From positions 1 through 64,000 of the forward strand of contig CANMLW010000010.1 in the NCBI GenBank assembly GCA_947498705.1: a DNA stretch of 64,000 nt. Direction: 5' to 3'. This DNA is from an uncultured Aquimarina sp. (GTDB taxonomy: Bacteria; Bacteroidota; Bacteroidia; Flavobacteriales; Flavobacteriaceae). Both the position numbers and the translations under genes were made by a program. The number at the start of each line of letters is the position of its first letter. Position 1 is the stretch's first letter. Positions 1-8,396 of the stretch are shown piece by piece. The notes under the pieces were generated by a model, which saw only the letters and a program-made list of their open reading frames with translations, was not told the origin of the DNA and did no database searches.

Positions 1-90
1 AGTACGTTTTTTCCGTTGTTCTTCTAAATGTTTCATAAATAAGTCGATTTTGTGTCAACTTATTTCAGGACAAGACATACAAACAAAAAA

Positions 91-113
91 AAGCCAGACG
101 ATTTGTCTGGCTT
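91..113. terminator. Hairpin terminator
   Basis: A 9-bp perfect stem (AAGCCAGAC / GTCTGGCTT) has a 5-base loop. On the minus strand it is followed by a T run (complement of 82-90), so it ends the lipoprotein transcript that begins at 869. T residues on the plus side make it potentially bidirectional. Confidence 0.8.
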
Positions 114-140
114 TTCTAATATTTTTTTGCTCCATTTGTA

Positions 141-869
141 CTACCTAATTACTTCTAACTTGATTCTAATTGCATCAGGATCATAAAAATCTCTATCCCC
201 AGCATATCCTGTAGAGCCACCTCCTTGCGACAACCACGGAGTATATTTTGCTATGCCTCTATGTGAATTACTCGTCCCGTGATCGGTTAATTGTACCCCA
301 AATCGAACATCTTCTACTGTAAATCCAGAATAAGGTCTAGTTTCTATTTTAAATCGTACTCCATCAAAATCATAGGCATCAGCATCTGTAGCCCATATAG
401 ACCAACCGCCTCCCTGACTTGCCCAAGGTGTATACCTAACCGTTCCTGCACCATTACCAAACCCTCCATCATCAGATAATTGAATTGCGATTCTAAAATC
501 TAGATTCTTTAAGTTTTTTGTTGTTCTAGTTAATAATTCTAGTACAATCCAATCAGGATCATAGTTATCAGCATCTCCTCCCCATTCTGACCACTGATTT
601 TGCTTATCTGCAACCCATCCCGGAGTCTCGACATTACCAATATCATTACCCTGACCTCTATCACCTAAGTAAAATTTAAGCTTGATATCCCTATTAGCTC
701 CTGTAGCACTTTTTTCTGATACTTCTTGTTCTTCGTACAATTTACTGTCTGTATCTTGCTCCGGAATTTCATCATTCAAATTTGATTGACAGGAAGCGAA
801 AATTACCAAACTCACCATGGCAAGTTTAACTAAAGTTTTAAACTGTTTTTTCTTGTTCGTTTTTTTCAT
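141..869 (-). CDS. Lipoprotein with three ~55-residue repeats, function unknown
   Basis: A 242-residue protein. The N-terminus is basic, then hydrophobic, and ends in the lipobox IFASC (Cys27), so it should be a lipidated envelope protein. After an acidic linker come three tandem repeats, at about residues 61-114, 125-177 and 188-240. Repeats 2 and 3 share YTPW.SQGGG, and all three share D.D.YD.D followed by an alternating hydrophobic strand. Each unit looks like a small all-beta module with conserved Trp, Gly and acidic residues, which could bind sugar or Ca2+; that is inference. I do not recognise the family. The gene stands alone, with a terminator directly downstream and about 290 bases without genes upstream. 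Confidence 0.8.
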   Translation of the reverse strand: MKKTNKKKQFKTLVKLAMVSLVIFASCQSNLNDEIPEQDTDSKLYEEQEVSEKSATGANRDIKLKFYLGDRGQGNDIGNVETPGWVADKQNQWSEWGGDADNYDPDWIVLELLTRTTKNLKNLDFRIAIQLSDDGGFGNGAGTVRYTPWASQGGGWSIWATDADAYDFDGVRFKIETRPYSGFTVEDVRFGVQLTDHGTSNSHRGIAKYTPWLSQGGGSTGYAGDRDFYDPDAIRIKLEVIR

Positions 870-1158
870 AATAGCTTTGATTAAATGTGAAAAAATTGGT
901 TAATATTTCTACACAAAGCTATCTATATCGAAATGGATTCTGTTACGGATTCACCACAATTAACACACTAAAATTTCCCCAAAAAAATATTCAAAACAAA
1001 ACTTATTGAACTTCAAATATCTGCAATATAAATTTCACTAAACATTAACAAAAACAGTATGTTAAAATAAAAAAGCATTGTTTTAGACAATGCTAAAACA
1101 ATGCTTTTAAAACACTTCTAATTTGACAAAAATCATCAAACAATTTTGTTATCACTGG
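870..1158. other. Intergenic stretch, AT-rich
   Basis: I see no gene here. It holds the upstream region of the lipoprotein gene (minus strand) and the terminator of the peptide cassette at 1071-1108. No convincing promoter box was found. Confidence 0.5.
1071..1108 (-). terminator. Terminator of the peptide cassette
   Basis: A 15-bp perfect stem, 1071-1085 pairing with 1094-1108, has an 8-base loop. It lies 50 bases past the stop of the distal peptide gene, and T residues follow on the minus strand. It supports a single minus-strand transcript for the two peptides and the lipoprotein between them. Confidence 0.8.
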
Positions 1159-1278
1159 CTAACCATTACTTCTTGCTCTTCTTAATGCTACACCAACTCT
1201 TCTTACTCTTCTTCTTGCCTCTCCTTTTATAGATCGAAGCTCCTTTTTATCCAATTTTTTAATGTTTACTATTTTCAT
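1159..1278 (-). CDS. Arg-rich small peptide A, leader-type N-terminus
   Basis: A 39-residue ORF. The N-terminus MKIVNIKKLDKKELRSIKG resembles the leader of Bacteroidota 'GG' natural-product precursors: KKL repeats, a K.EL motif, then a Gly. The C-terminal part is extremely basic: EARRRVRRVGVALRRARSNG has nine Arg in 20 residues and no Cys, Ser/Thr cluster or aromatic residue. It is clearly paralogous to the peptide at 1751-1915; both share RRRV.R.GVALRR.RS.G at the same distance from the Gly. Paralogy and the shared downstream terminator are the evidence that this short ORF is real. No modification enzyme or peptidase-transporter gene is in the window. It could be an antimicrobial or signalling peptide, or a small nucleic-acid-binding protein. 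Confidence 0.6.
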   Translation of the reverse strand: MKIVNIKKLDKKELRSIKGEARRRVRRVGVALRRARSNG

Positions 1279-1314
1279 GAGTATTATATTTTAAAAATAT
1301 TCGTTTACTACTTG

Positions 1315-1742
1315 TTACAATTTCTGATACCCATAGGTTACTTCGTCTTCTTCGTAGTCCAAAGTCAATACATCACCAACAATACTAAAAGTGGCAACAT
1401 CCTTAAACGTTTCTCCTTCGAATGTATAATCTTGTGTTAGTGTAGCTCCTTCTTCTTTCCAGGTTCCTGAAATCTCGAAATCGATCTGCAATCTGTATTT
1501 ACTGGTGCATACCCTATCTCTTTGTATGAATTTTGGGTAAACTCGATTGTAGATCTTTTTTCACAATCGGTAACAACCATCAAGTCTTCTCCCTGGACAA
1601 ATGAAACCTGCCCCCACTTACCTATTAATTTAGAATTCGATTGTTGATTTTCACTTTCTGTATTATCATCGTCCTTATTACAAGAAACGAATACCAACCC
1701 TATGAGTATTAAAAAAACTGTACACCTATTTTTCATAACCAT
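1315..1742 (-). pseudogene. Lipocalin-like lipoprotein gene, frameshifted
   Basis: The upstream frame starts at 1742 (or at the second Met, 1736). It encodes a lipoprotein signal ending VFVSC and the opening of a lipocalin-like fold (KLIGKWGQVSF, CEKRSTIEFTQNSYKEIGY), then runs out of frame to a stop at 1437. The continuation (CTSKYRLQIDFEISGTWKEE, then GATLTQDYTF, FKDVATFSIVGDVLTLDY, TYGYQKL) is intact in a second frame ending at 1315. The lesion lies near 1505-1525. The total length is two bases over a multiple of three, consistent with loss of one base. A sequencing error or a recoding event is possible. It sits between the two Arg-rich peptide genes on the same strand, so it might once have been, or may still be, an immunity or accessory protein; that is inference. 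Confidence 0.7.
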
Positions 1743-1750
1743 ACAAAATT

Positions 1751-1915
1751 TTAATAATCATACTCATCTTCATAACCATTGCTATCCTGGTCTGCAAACC
1801 CACTACTTCGTCGTCGTCTTAACGCTACTCCAGCTCTTTTTACTCTTCTTCTGGATCCACCCAATACAGCTATAGATTCTTTTGTACTTAACACTTTAAT
1901 TCCTAACTTCTTCAT
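1751..1915 (-). CDS. Arg-rich small peptide B, double-glycine leader
   Basis: A 54-residue ORF. The leader-like start MKKLGIKVLSTKESIAVLGG ends in a genuine double glycine. It is followed by SRRRVKRAGVALRRRRSSG and an acidic, aromatic tail (FADQDSNGYEDEYDY). The basic core matches peptide A (1159-1278) almost residue for residue; the acidic tail is unique to B. The architecture fits precursors cleaved after GG by C39-peptidase ABC exporters and then secreted, but no such exporter is nearby. The stop lies 9 bases before the lipocalin-like gene, so the three genes read as one operon. Confidence 0.65.
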   Translation of the reverse strand: MKKLGIKVLSTKESIAVLGGSRRRVKRAGVALRRRRSSGFADQDSNGYEDEYDY

Positions 1916-2097
1916 GTCTAAATATGTTTAAAATTAATGAAGCCAAAAGACATTAATTTCTTACAAAAAATTAGCAAACGGGTGTTATAATGGGGTTGAA
2001 TGTATACATTCGAACACATTACATCAAGTAATATCAACCCTCAAAAAATAGTTAACACACAATGAGTAATAAGAAATCAAGTGAATAGAGATAAGTA

Positions 2098-2673
2098 TTA
2101 TTGCTTTCTATCTTTGTTTAGCAATTCGTCTGTAAAATGTTTTTTTTCCTTGGGTTGCGAGAACTTCTCTTTGTTATAGTTATCCGAATTTCCTTTGGGA
2201 ATAGATAACGAATTCCAACCCATATTAGATAGCATTTTTCCCAAAAAAACAATCTGACCTACATGATACGAATAGTGAGCCAATTGTCTGTTAATAGCTT
2301 CGGTTACGGTATGTCCCTGATTTCTAATATAAATTATACGTTCAAGGTCTGATACAGTAAGTTGATCAATAGTATCAAATAAACAACTCCATCCTTCATT
2401 CCATTTTTCGAGTAATTCTTGACGATCTCGAATATCATTTTCAAACTCTGCATCTCTATTTCTCCATTCTTTCTCTCCATCAGAGGTTAAAAAATCGGTC
2501 CATCGAGAAAGCATATTTCCCCACAGGTGCTTTACCAATATTGCTATACTATTACTATCATCATTATAGATAAAAAAAAGCTGATCATCTGTTACTTGAC
2601 TAAAGGTTTTATCTCCTAGTGATTTATAATACTCAAACTGTTTTTTTATCCCTTCTAGGTAACTATTATTCAT
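2098..2673 (-). CDS. DinB-like / DUF1572 family protein
   Basis: A 191-residue protein counted from the internal Met (MNNSYLEG); a longer reading starts at 2694 but adds only a lysine-rich stub. It is a four-helix DinB-like fold of the DUF1572 type. The three His that usually bind a metal are His49 (VKHLWGN), His133 and His137 (LAHYSYHVGQ). Related proteins include metal-dependent thiol transferases, but the substrate cannot be told here. It follows the MDR oxidoreductase gene by about 40 bases on the same strand, so the two are probably cotranscribed. Confidence 0.8.
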   Translation of the reverse strand: MNNSYLEGIKKQFEYYKSLGDKTFSQVTDDQLFFIYNDDSNSIAILVKHLWGNMLSRWTDFLTSDGEKEWRNRDAEFENDIRDRQELLEKWNEGWSCLFDTIDQLTVSDLERIIYIRNQGHTVTEAINRQLAHYSYHVGQIVFLGKMLSNMGWNSLSIPKGNSDNYNKEKFSQPKEKKHFTDELLNKDRKQ

Positions 2674-2715
2674 GTCTTTTTTTTTGAATATCAACGTGTA
2701 CTCTAAAGCTGTACA

Positions 2716-3687
2716 TCACATCATTTTGATAACAACTTTTCCTTTATGTTTACCTTCTCTAAAGTACTGAATTAATTCTGGAATCTTTTCAAAATGATAA
2801 GGGCCGTCGATTTTACACTTAATTTTGTTTTCTTCAAACAAATTTTCTATTTCTTTTAACCCTTTATTAGGTTTCAAACCTAATATACATAGTTTTTTTG
2901 ATGTAAAAAGTTTAATAAGTTTTCCTAATAAGAATACACTTATTAAACTTCCTGGTTGGCCTCCTATAGTCACATATCTACCCTTATGTTTCAAAGCTTT
3001 TAAATATGAACCAATTGATTTATTCGTTTTACAATCCAGAATTATGTCGTACTGTTTTTTATTTTTTGTAAAATCTTCTTTTTTATAGTCAATCACAAAG
3101 TCATATCCCATTGATTTCATCATATCCAATTTTTCTTCGGCATCTACTCCTGTTACTTCACAATTATAAAGCTTGGCATATTGAACTCCAATGGTACCAA
3201 CTCCTCCCCCACCTCCATTAATCAATATTTTTTGACCTTGCTTAATATTTCCTAGATTCTTAAGGCCCTGTACTGCCAATAAAGACGCATGCGGGATAGC
3301 GGTAGCTTCTTCAAAACTTAAGCTTTTTGGTTTATTAACAATTGCGTTTTCATGAATACATATATATTCTGCAAACGTACCAAATCCATAATCAGAAATA
3401 TCGCCATATACCTCATTCCCTACTCTAATACCGGTAACCTTTGCACCAATATCTTCTACAATCCCAGCTAGTTCCATACCAAATATATTATGCTTTGGTT
3501 TAAAAACACCAAATAACAATCGATACAAATAGGGTTTACCCAAAACAAAACTCAAATCATAATCATTGATACTCGTCGTTTTTACTTTTATCAACACTTC
3601 ATTTTCGGCAGGAATAGGTTTATCGATTTCTTTAAAGCTAAGAACCGTTTGAGGTAATCCATATTTTTCTACAAAAATTGCTCTCAT
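2716..3687 (-). CDS. NAD(P)-dependent alcohol dehydrogenase, MDR superfamily
   Basis: A 323-residue medium-chain dehydrogenase/reductase of the quinone-oxidoreductase-like branch. The N-terminal GroES-like domain covers about residues 1-120 and has FGMELAG and VGNEVYGD. The Rossmann domain has the glycine-rich loop NGGGGGVGTIG at about 158-167. The structural-zinc cysteine cluster is absent, as in zinc-free quinone or enone reductases. It probably reduces an activated C=C or C=O bond with NADPH; the substrate is unknown. It is likely the first gene of a two-gene unit with the DinB-like gene downstream. Confidence 0.85.
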   Translation of the reverse strand: MRAIFVEKYGLPQTVLSFKEIDKPIPAENEVLIKVKTTSINDYDLSFVLGKPYLYRLLFGVFKPKHNIFGMELAGIVEDIGAKVTGIRVGNEVYGDISDYGFGTFAEYICIHENAIVNKPKSLSFEEATAIPHASLLAVQGLKNLGNIKQGQKILINGGGGGVGTIGVQYAKLYNCEVTGVDAEEKLDMMKSMGYDFVIDYKKEDFTKNKKQYDIILDCKTNKSIGSYLKALKHKGRYVTIGGQPGSLISVFLLGKLIKLFTSKKLCILGLKPNKGLKEIENLFEENKIKCKIDGPYHFEKIPELIQYFREGKHKGKVVIKMM

Positions 3688-3771
3688 AAATAGGCAATAC
3701 TACTCTTTTGAAGTTTTAATGATCTAAGGTATTATAAGTATTACATAATACTATCTCTCTTTTTTTGTCTT

Positions 3772-4200
3772 TTACAAACCTAAAAGTGGTAATTGTTTAA
3801 TTTTATGATACGTTAAGCCTGCTATTAAACATTTTTTAAGTTCATCTTTTGGTAATGGATCATTTAGCTGAAAAACTATAGCTCGATTTCCTTCAAACTC
3901 GAAGGTATCTCTATATACTATCCTAAAAGTTTCTACCAATCTGCTAGAACAACTAAAATAGATTGCATATTGATCTGGCTTCTTTTTTTTCCAATCTATA
4001 CGTATGGTGCTACCTTTTTTTGCTAGATAACTGGGTTCGCCCCATTTTAAGGTTTCTTCTAAAGAAGTTATTCCATCAATAGCACTTGCAGTGTCTACAA
4101 TTAAGTTTCGAAGATGGGTCATTTTATCACGAACATGATCGGGATAGTTATCAAAAACCGGTGCCACATCAGGGCTTATTTTTACTTTTAAATCACTCAT
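3772..4200 (-). CDS. DUF1801 domain protein
   Basis: A 142-residue protein with the YdhG/DUF1801 fold. Hallmarks are the LEETLKWGEPSY segment (about residues 63-74), a central basic beta region (IRIDWKKKKPDQYAIYFSC) and the C-terminal two-strand end. It is a soluble protein without a signal sequence. The biochemical role of the family is not established. It stands alone on the minus strand between the MDR gene and carB. Confidence 0.8.
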   Translation of the reverse strand: MSDLKVKISPDVAPVFDNYPDHVRDKMTHLRNLIVDTASAIDGITSLEETLKWGEPSYLAKKGSTIRIDWKKKKPDQYAIYFSCSSRLVETFRIVYRDTFEFEGNRAIVFQLNDPLPKDELKKCLIAGLTYHKIKQLPLLGL

Positions 4201-4333
4201 TTACATCACAATAAATAACCAACAACGAAGAATATTTACCATATTCCTATCTCTAAAGATAGGTGAAATTTTATGAATCTCTTATCTAATTAGAATCAAA
4301 CACAATTAGGAGATAGAAAAGGGTTCAAAAAAT

Positions 4334-4356
4334 AAATCCCGCAATTTGCGGGATTT
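4334..4356 (-). terminator. Terminator of carB
   Basis: A 9-bp stem AAATCCCGC / GCGGGATTT with a 5-base loop lies five bases past the carB stop. An A/T-rich tail on both sides suggests action mainly on the minus strand. Confidence 0.75.
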
Positions 4357-4360
4357 ATAA

Positions 4361-7213
4361 TTATTTACTTAAGTACATTTTTCGTCTCGAATAGAGATCA
4401 TAAAACTGATCATCTTTGAGATCATCTATAAACAAAATGCTCTCTCCTGTACTCTTCATTTCTGGTCCTAACTTTTTATTTACGCTAGGGAATTTATTAA
4501 ACGAGAATACTGGTTGTTTTATAGCATATCCTTCTAAGTGTGGTTTGAAATCAAAATCTGTAACTTTTTTCTCTCCCAACATTACTTTGGTTGCAAAATT
4601 TACATAAGGTTCTCCGTATGCTTTAGCAATAAAAGGAACGGTTCTTGATGCTCTCGGATTGGCTTCTATAATATATACTTTATCGTCTTTGATCGCAAAC
4701 TGTATATTGATAAGACCCACCGTATTTAATGCTAATGCTATTTTATGCGTATGGTCCTTAATTTGTTGCATTACAAATTCTCCCAGGTTAAATGGTGGTA
4801 AAGTAGAATTAGAATCTCCAGAGTGAATTCCGCAAGGCTCTATATGCTCCATAATACCAATAATGTATACATTCTCTCCGTCACATATTGCATCGGCCTC
4901 TGCTTCGATAGCACCATCCAGATAGTGATCTAATAGTAACTTATTATTAGGGATTTTACGAAGTAAATCAACAACATGCTCTTCTAGCTCCTTTTTGTTG
5001 ATTACAATTTTCATTCCCTGCCCTCCTAAAACGTATGAAGGTCTTACCAAAATTGGGAAATCCAATTTATCTGCTACTTTTAATGCTTCGTCTGCTGTTT
5101 CAGCCGTATCAAACTCTGGGTAAGGAATATTATTTTCTTGTAGAAGAGTAGAGAAACTACCTCTATCTTCTGCCAAATCAAGTGATTGATAACTGGTTCC
5201 AATAATTTTGATCCCGTAACGGTCTAGTTTTTCTGCAAGTTTCAAGGCAGTTTGACCTCCTAATTGCACGATAACCCCTTCTGGTTTTTCATGTCTGATA
5301 ATATCATAAATATGCTCCCAGAAAACTGGTTCGAAATATAATTTATCTGCTACATCAAAATCTGTAGAAACTGTTTCTGGGTTACAATTAATCATCACCG
5401 TTTCATACCCACATTCTGAAGAAGCTAATACCCCATGTACACAACAGTAATCAAACTCGATTCCTTGTCCAATTCTATTAGGTCCAGAACCCAAAACAAC
5501 AATTTTCTTTTTATCAGAAACCTCACTTTCATTAGAAATATAAACCTCTCCTTCTGGTGTTTCTACTTCGGCTTCAAAAGTAGAGTAATAGTATGGTGTT
5601 TGTGCTTTAAATTCTGCGGCACAAGTATCTACCAATTTATAGACTCTTTTTATACCTAATTCTTCTCTCTTCTTATATACTTCGCTTTCATAGCACTCTA
5701 CCATATGTGCAATTTGTCTATCTGCAAAACCTTTTTGTTTGGCTTCCAGAATCAAATCCTTGGTAAGTGATTGTATAGAATAGGTAGAAATTTCTTTTTC
5801 TAATTTATATAGTTCTTCATATTGTTTTAAGAACCACATATCGATTTTTGTAATTTCATGAATTCTACTTAATGGTATCCCCATTTGTATTGCATCATAA
5901 ATTACAAATACTCTATCCCAACTTGCATAGGTAAGTTTTTCTATAACTTGATCATAATCTTTATATCCTTTACCATCTGCACCAAGTCCGTTTCGCTTAA
6001 TCTCTAACGATTGCGTGGCTTTATGTAACGCTTCTTGGAAAGATCTACCAATTGCCATCACTTCACCAACAGATTTCATTTGTAATCCCAATGTACGATC
6101 AGAACCTTCAAATTTATCGAAATTCCATCTTGGTATTTTTACAATTACATAATCTAATGTTGGTTCGAATAAAGCTGACGTCGATTTGGTTATTTGATTA
6201 TCAAGCTCATCAAGGTTGTAACCAATTGCTAATTTGGCAGCAATCTTAGCAATCGGATATCCTGTTGCTTTTGATGCCAACGCAGAAGAACGAGAAACCC
6301 TTGGGTTAATCTCGATAGCTATAATATCTTCATTTTCATCAGGGCTCACTGCAAACTGTACATTACATCCTCCTGCAAAGTCCCCAATACTACGCATCAT
6401 ATGGATCGCCATATCTCGCATGCGCTGAAATGTTTTATCACTTAAGGTCATTGCGGGAGCAACTGTGATAGAATCTCCTGTATGAATTCCCATTGGATCC
6501 ATATTTTCTATCGTACAGATGATAACAACATTATCATTATTATCACGCAATAGCTCTAATTCGTACTCTTTCCAGCCGATAAGAGCTTTATCGATCATTA
6601 CTTCGTGTATAGGTGATACTTCTAATCCACGTGTTAGTAATTCATCAAAATCTTCTTCTTTATATACAAAAGAAGCTCCTGCTCCTCCTAATGTATAGGA
6701 AGCTCGTATTACCAATGGAAAACCAAATTCCTGTGCAATTTCTTTTCCTTTCAAATAAGAATTTGCTGTTGCTTGTGGAGCCATCGGTATTCCGATTTTG
6801 AGCATCAGTTCTCTAAACTGCTCTCTATCTTCTGTGATATTGATAGCATCAATATCAACACCAATAATTTCGACATCAAAATCTTCCCAGATACCTTTTT
6901 CGTCTGCTTCTATACACAAATTCAAAGCTGTTTGCCCACCCATAGTTGGTAAAACTGCATCAATCTCTGGATGTGCTTTTAAAATTTCAATTATTGACTT
7001 TGTGTTAAGCGGCTTAAGATAAACATGATCGGCCATAGAAGGATCGGTCATGATGGTAGCTGGATTCGAATTAATAAGAATCGTTTTAATACCATCTTCT
7101 CTCAAGGAACGTAATGCTTGTGTTCCTGAATAATCAAATTCGCATGCTTGACCAATAATAATCGGCCCAGACCCAATAAGAAGTATACTCTTTAGTTTTT
7201 CGTTTTTAGGCAT
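4361..7213 (-). CDS. carB: Carbamoyl-phosphate synthase large subunit
   Basis: A 950-residue enzyme that makes carbamoyl phosphate from ammonia (delivered by CarA), bicarbonate and two ATP, for pyrimidine and arginine synthesis. Two homologous ATP-grasp halves are visible. The first begins LLIGSGPIIIGQACEFDYSG and holds IRASYTLGGAG; the second begins VVLGSGPNRIGQGIEFDYCC and holds VRPSYVLGGQGM. An oligomerisation region lies between them. The protein ends soon after GPEMKSTGES. The roughly 120-residue C-terminal MGS-like domain that binds UMP, IMP and ornithine in the E. coli enzyme (1073 residues) is missing, so allosteric control must differ. carA is not in the window. It lies downstream of rpmH, separated by that gene's terminator. 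Confidence 0.95.
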   Translation of the reverse strand: MPKNEKLKSILLIGSGPIIIGQACEFDYSGTQALRSLREDGIKTILINSNPATIMTDPSMADHVYLKPLNTKSIIEILKAHPEIDAVLPTMGGQTALNLCIEADEKGIWEDFDVEIIGVDIDAINITEDREQFRELMLKIGIPMAPQATANSYLKGKEIAQEFGFPLVIRASYTLGGAGASFVYKEEDFDELLTRGLEVSPIHEVMIDKALIGWKEYELELLRDNNDNVVIICTIENMDPMGIHTGDSITVAPAMTLSDKTFQRMRDMAIHMMRSIGDFAGGCNVQFAVSPDENEDIIAIEINPRVSRSSALASKATGYPIAKIAAKLAIGYNLDELDNQITKSTSALFEPTLDYVIVKIPRWNFDKFEGSDRTLGLQMKSVGEVMAIGRSFQEALHKATQSLEIKRNGLGADGKGYKDYDQVIEKLTYASWDRVFVIYDAIQMGIPLSRIHEITKIDMWFLKQYEELYKLEKEISTYSIQSLTKDLILEAKQKGFADRQIAHMVECYESEVYKKREELGIKRVYKLVDTCAAEFKAQTPYYYSTFEAEVETPEGEVYISNESEVSDKKKIVVLGSGPNRIGQGIEFDYCCVHGVLASSECGYETVMINCNPETVSTDFDVADKLYFEPVFWEHIYDIIRHEKPEGVIVQLGGQTALKLAEKLDRYGIKIIGTSYQSLDLAEDRGSFSTLLQENNIPYPEFDTAETADEALKVADKLDFPILVRPSYVLGGQGMKIVINKKELEEHVVDLLRKIPNNKLLLDHYLDGAIEAEADAICDGENVYIIGIMEHIEPCGIHSGDSNSTLPPFNLGEFVMQQIKDHTHKIALALNTVGLINIQFAIKDDKVYIIEANPRASRTVPFIAKAYGEPYVNFATKVMLGEKKVTDFDFKPHLEGYAIKQPVFSFNKFPSVNKKLGPEMKSTGESILFIDDLKDDQFYDLYSRRKMYLSK

Positions 7214-7301
7214 GTAATTACAGTTACTTTTGTACTAAAAATATGCGTTTATCACGCTATTTTCTTAGCACTACTTAAAAATTATGAAATTAGATATAAA
7301 A

Positions 7302-7330
7302 AAAGGCGCTACTGGTAAAGTAACACCTTT
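7302..7330 (-). terminator. Terminator of rpmH
   Basis: Arms 7302-7313 and 7319-7330 form a 12-bp stem with a 5-base loop. Two positions mismatch as plus-strand RNA but form U-G wobbles as minus-strand RNA. A T run follows on the minus strand, which fixes its direction. Confidence 0.8.
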
Positions 7331-7353
7331 AATATTTTTATCGCACAATAGCA

Positions 7354-7512
7354 TTAGTGCTTGTGTCTTAATTCTGAAGAAACAGATAGCTTCTTTCTTC
7401 CTTTAGCTCTTCTACGAGCTAATACCTTTCTACCATTTGCAGAAGCCATACGCTCTCTGAAACCGTGTTTGTTTTTTCTCTTTCTCTTCGATGGTTGAAA
7501 CGTTCTTTTCAT
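7354..7512 (-). CDS. rpmH: 50S ribosomal protein bL34
   Basis: A 52-residue, highly basic protein starting [20 protein letters not shown] and continuing [20 protein letters not shown], which is the L34 signature. It is part of the large ribosomal subunit. The gene lies between a strong promoter (7587-7617) and its own terminator (7302-7330), so it is probably expressed alone, with carB read separately downstream. Its C-terminal tail ([12 protein letters not shown]) is a few residues longer than in E. coli, as is usual in Flavobacteria. Confidence 0.97.
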   Translation of the reverse strand: MKRTFQPSKRKRKNKHGFRERMASANGRKVLARRRAKGRKKLSVSSELRHKH

Positions 7513-7586
7513 TGCTATCTATCTTTATAAATCTTCTTGAAATATCTAAATTTAATATTTTGAGGATCTGTTCTCAAAACTGCGTG

Positions 7587-7617
7587 CAAATATACGAAGA
7601 GTTTTTACTTTGACAAA
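7587..7617 (-). promoter_or_regulatory. rpmH promoter, TTTG-N19-TATATTTG
   Basis: On the minus strand TTTG (7617-7614) is followed after exactly 19 bases by TATATTTG (7594-7587). This is a perfect match to the Bacteroidota primary-sigma consensus, about 75 bases ahead of the rpmH start. It is a useful internal reference for judging other promoters here. Confidence 0.85.
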
Positions 7618-7689
7618 TGTAAATATCAAAATATTTTTATTTGTTTTTATTACCTTTGCCCCTATTTAAATAATTTTTAAAGATTTTCA

Positions 7690-8205
7690 ATGTACAATAA
7701 GAATATAAAATTAGTAATTGCAGCGATTATAATTGGTATTGCGGTATGGCAAATAATAGAAGGATATGTAGGTAATGGGATCATGCTTATTTTATTGTCT
7801 GCGATTTTTGTCTTTTTATATTTCAAAAATGAACTTATTCTTCTTGCATTTTTAAGATTGCGTAAGCAAGATTTTGAGGGAGCAAAAAAATGGTTAAACA
7901 AAATTAAAAACCCAGAAAGTTCATTAACTACCAAGCAACAAGGGTATTACAATTACCTTTTTGGCATCATGTTATCTCAAACCAATATTACACAAGCAGA
8001 AAAGCATCTTAAAAAAGCTATTAAGCTAGGGTTATCCATGAATCAAGATCTGGCAGTAGCGAAACTTAATTTGGCAGGTATTGCTATGACCAAACGTCGT
8101 AAAAGAGAAGCGCAAACTTTACTGACTGAAGCGAAGAAATTAGATAAACATAACATGCTTAAGGATCAAATAACTATGATGAAACAGCAAATGAAGAAAA
8201 TTTAG
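7690..8205 (+). CDS. Small membrane protein with TPR-like repeats
   Basis: 171 residues. Two hydrophobic segments (about residues 7-23 and 28-45) are followed by a helical part with TPR character: FLRLRKQDFEGAKKWLNKI, YYNYLFGIMLSQTNITQAEKHLKKAI, and LAVAKLNLAGIAMTKRRKREAQTLL. It is likely anchored in the inner membrane with the TPR region in the cytoplasm, acting as a protein-protein adaptor. It is divergent to rpmH and has no operon partner. The specific function is unknown. Confidence 0.8.
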   Translation: MYNKNIKLVIAAIIIGIAVWQIIEGYVGNGIMLILLSAIFVFLYFKNELILLAFLRLRKQDFEGAKKWLNKIKNPESSLTTKQQGYYNYLFGIMLSQTNITQAEKHLKKAIKLGLSMNQDLAVAKLNLAGIAMTKRRKREAQTLLTEAKKLDKHNMLKDQITMMKQQMKKI

Positions 8206-8396
8206 GCATACTAATTGCTTATAATATCACGTTTACTATATATCTGATACTATATATTCGTAAACTACCATCAAAAACTATATGAACATATATTCATATC
8301 ATTATATAGTTTTAAGGGGAATGATGGAAAGTTTTATATTTAAAAAATGTTTTTTTGATGGCATTATATTACATTAGCTACCGTAATTTATTTATA

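Noticed and set aside
1998..2011. Palindrome GAATGTATACATTC upstream of the peptide cassette
   Set aside because: A single 14-bp palindrome with no second copy and no known regulator nearby; it may be an operator but I cannot support it.
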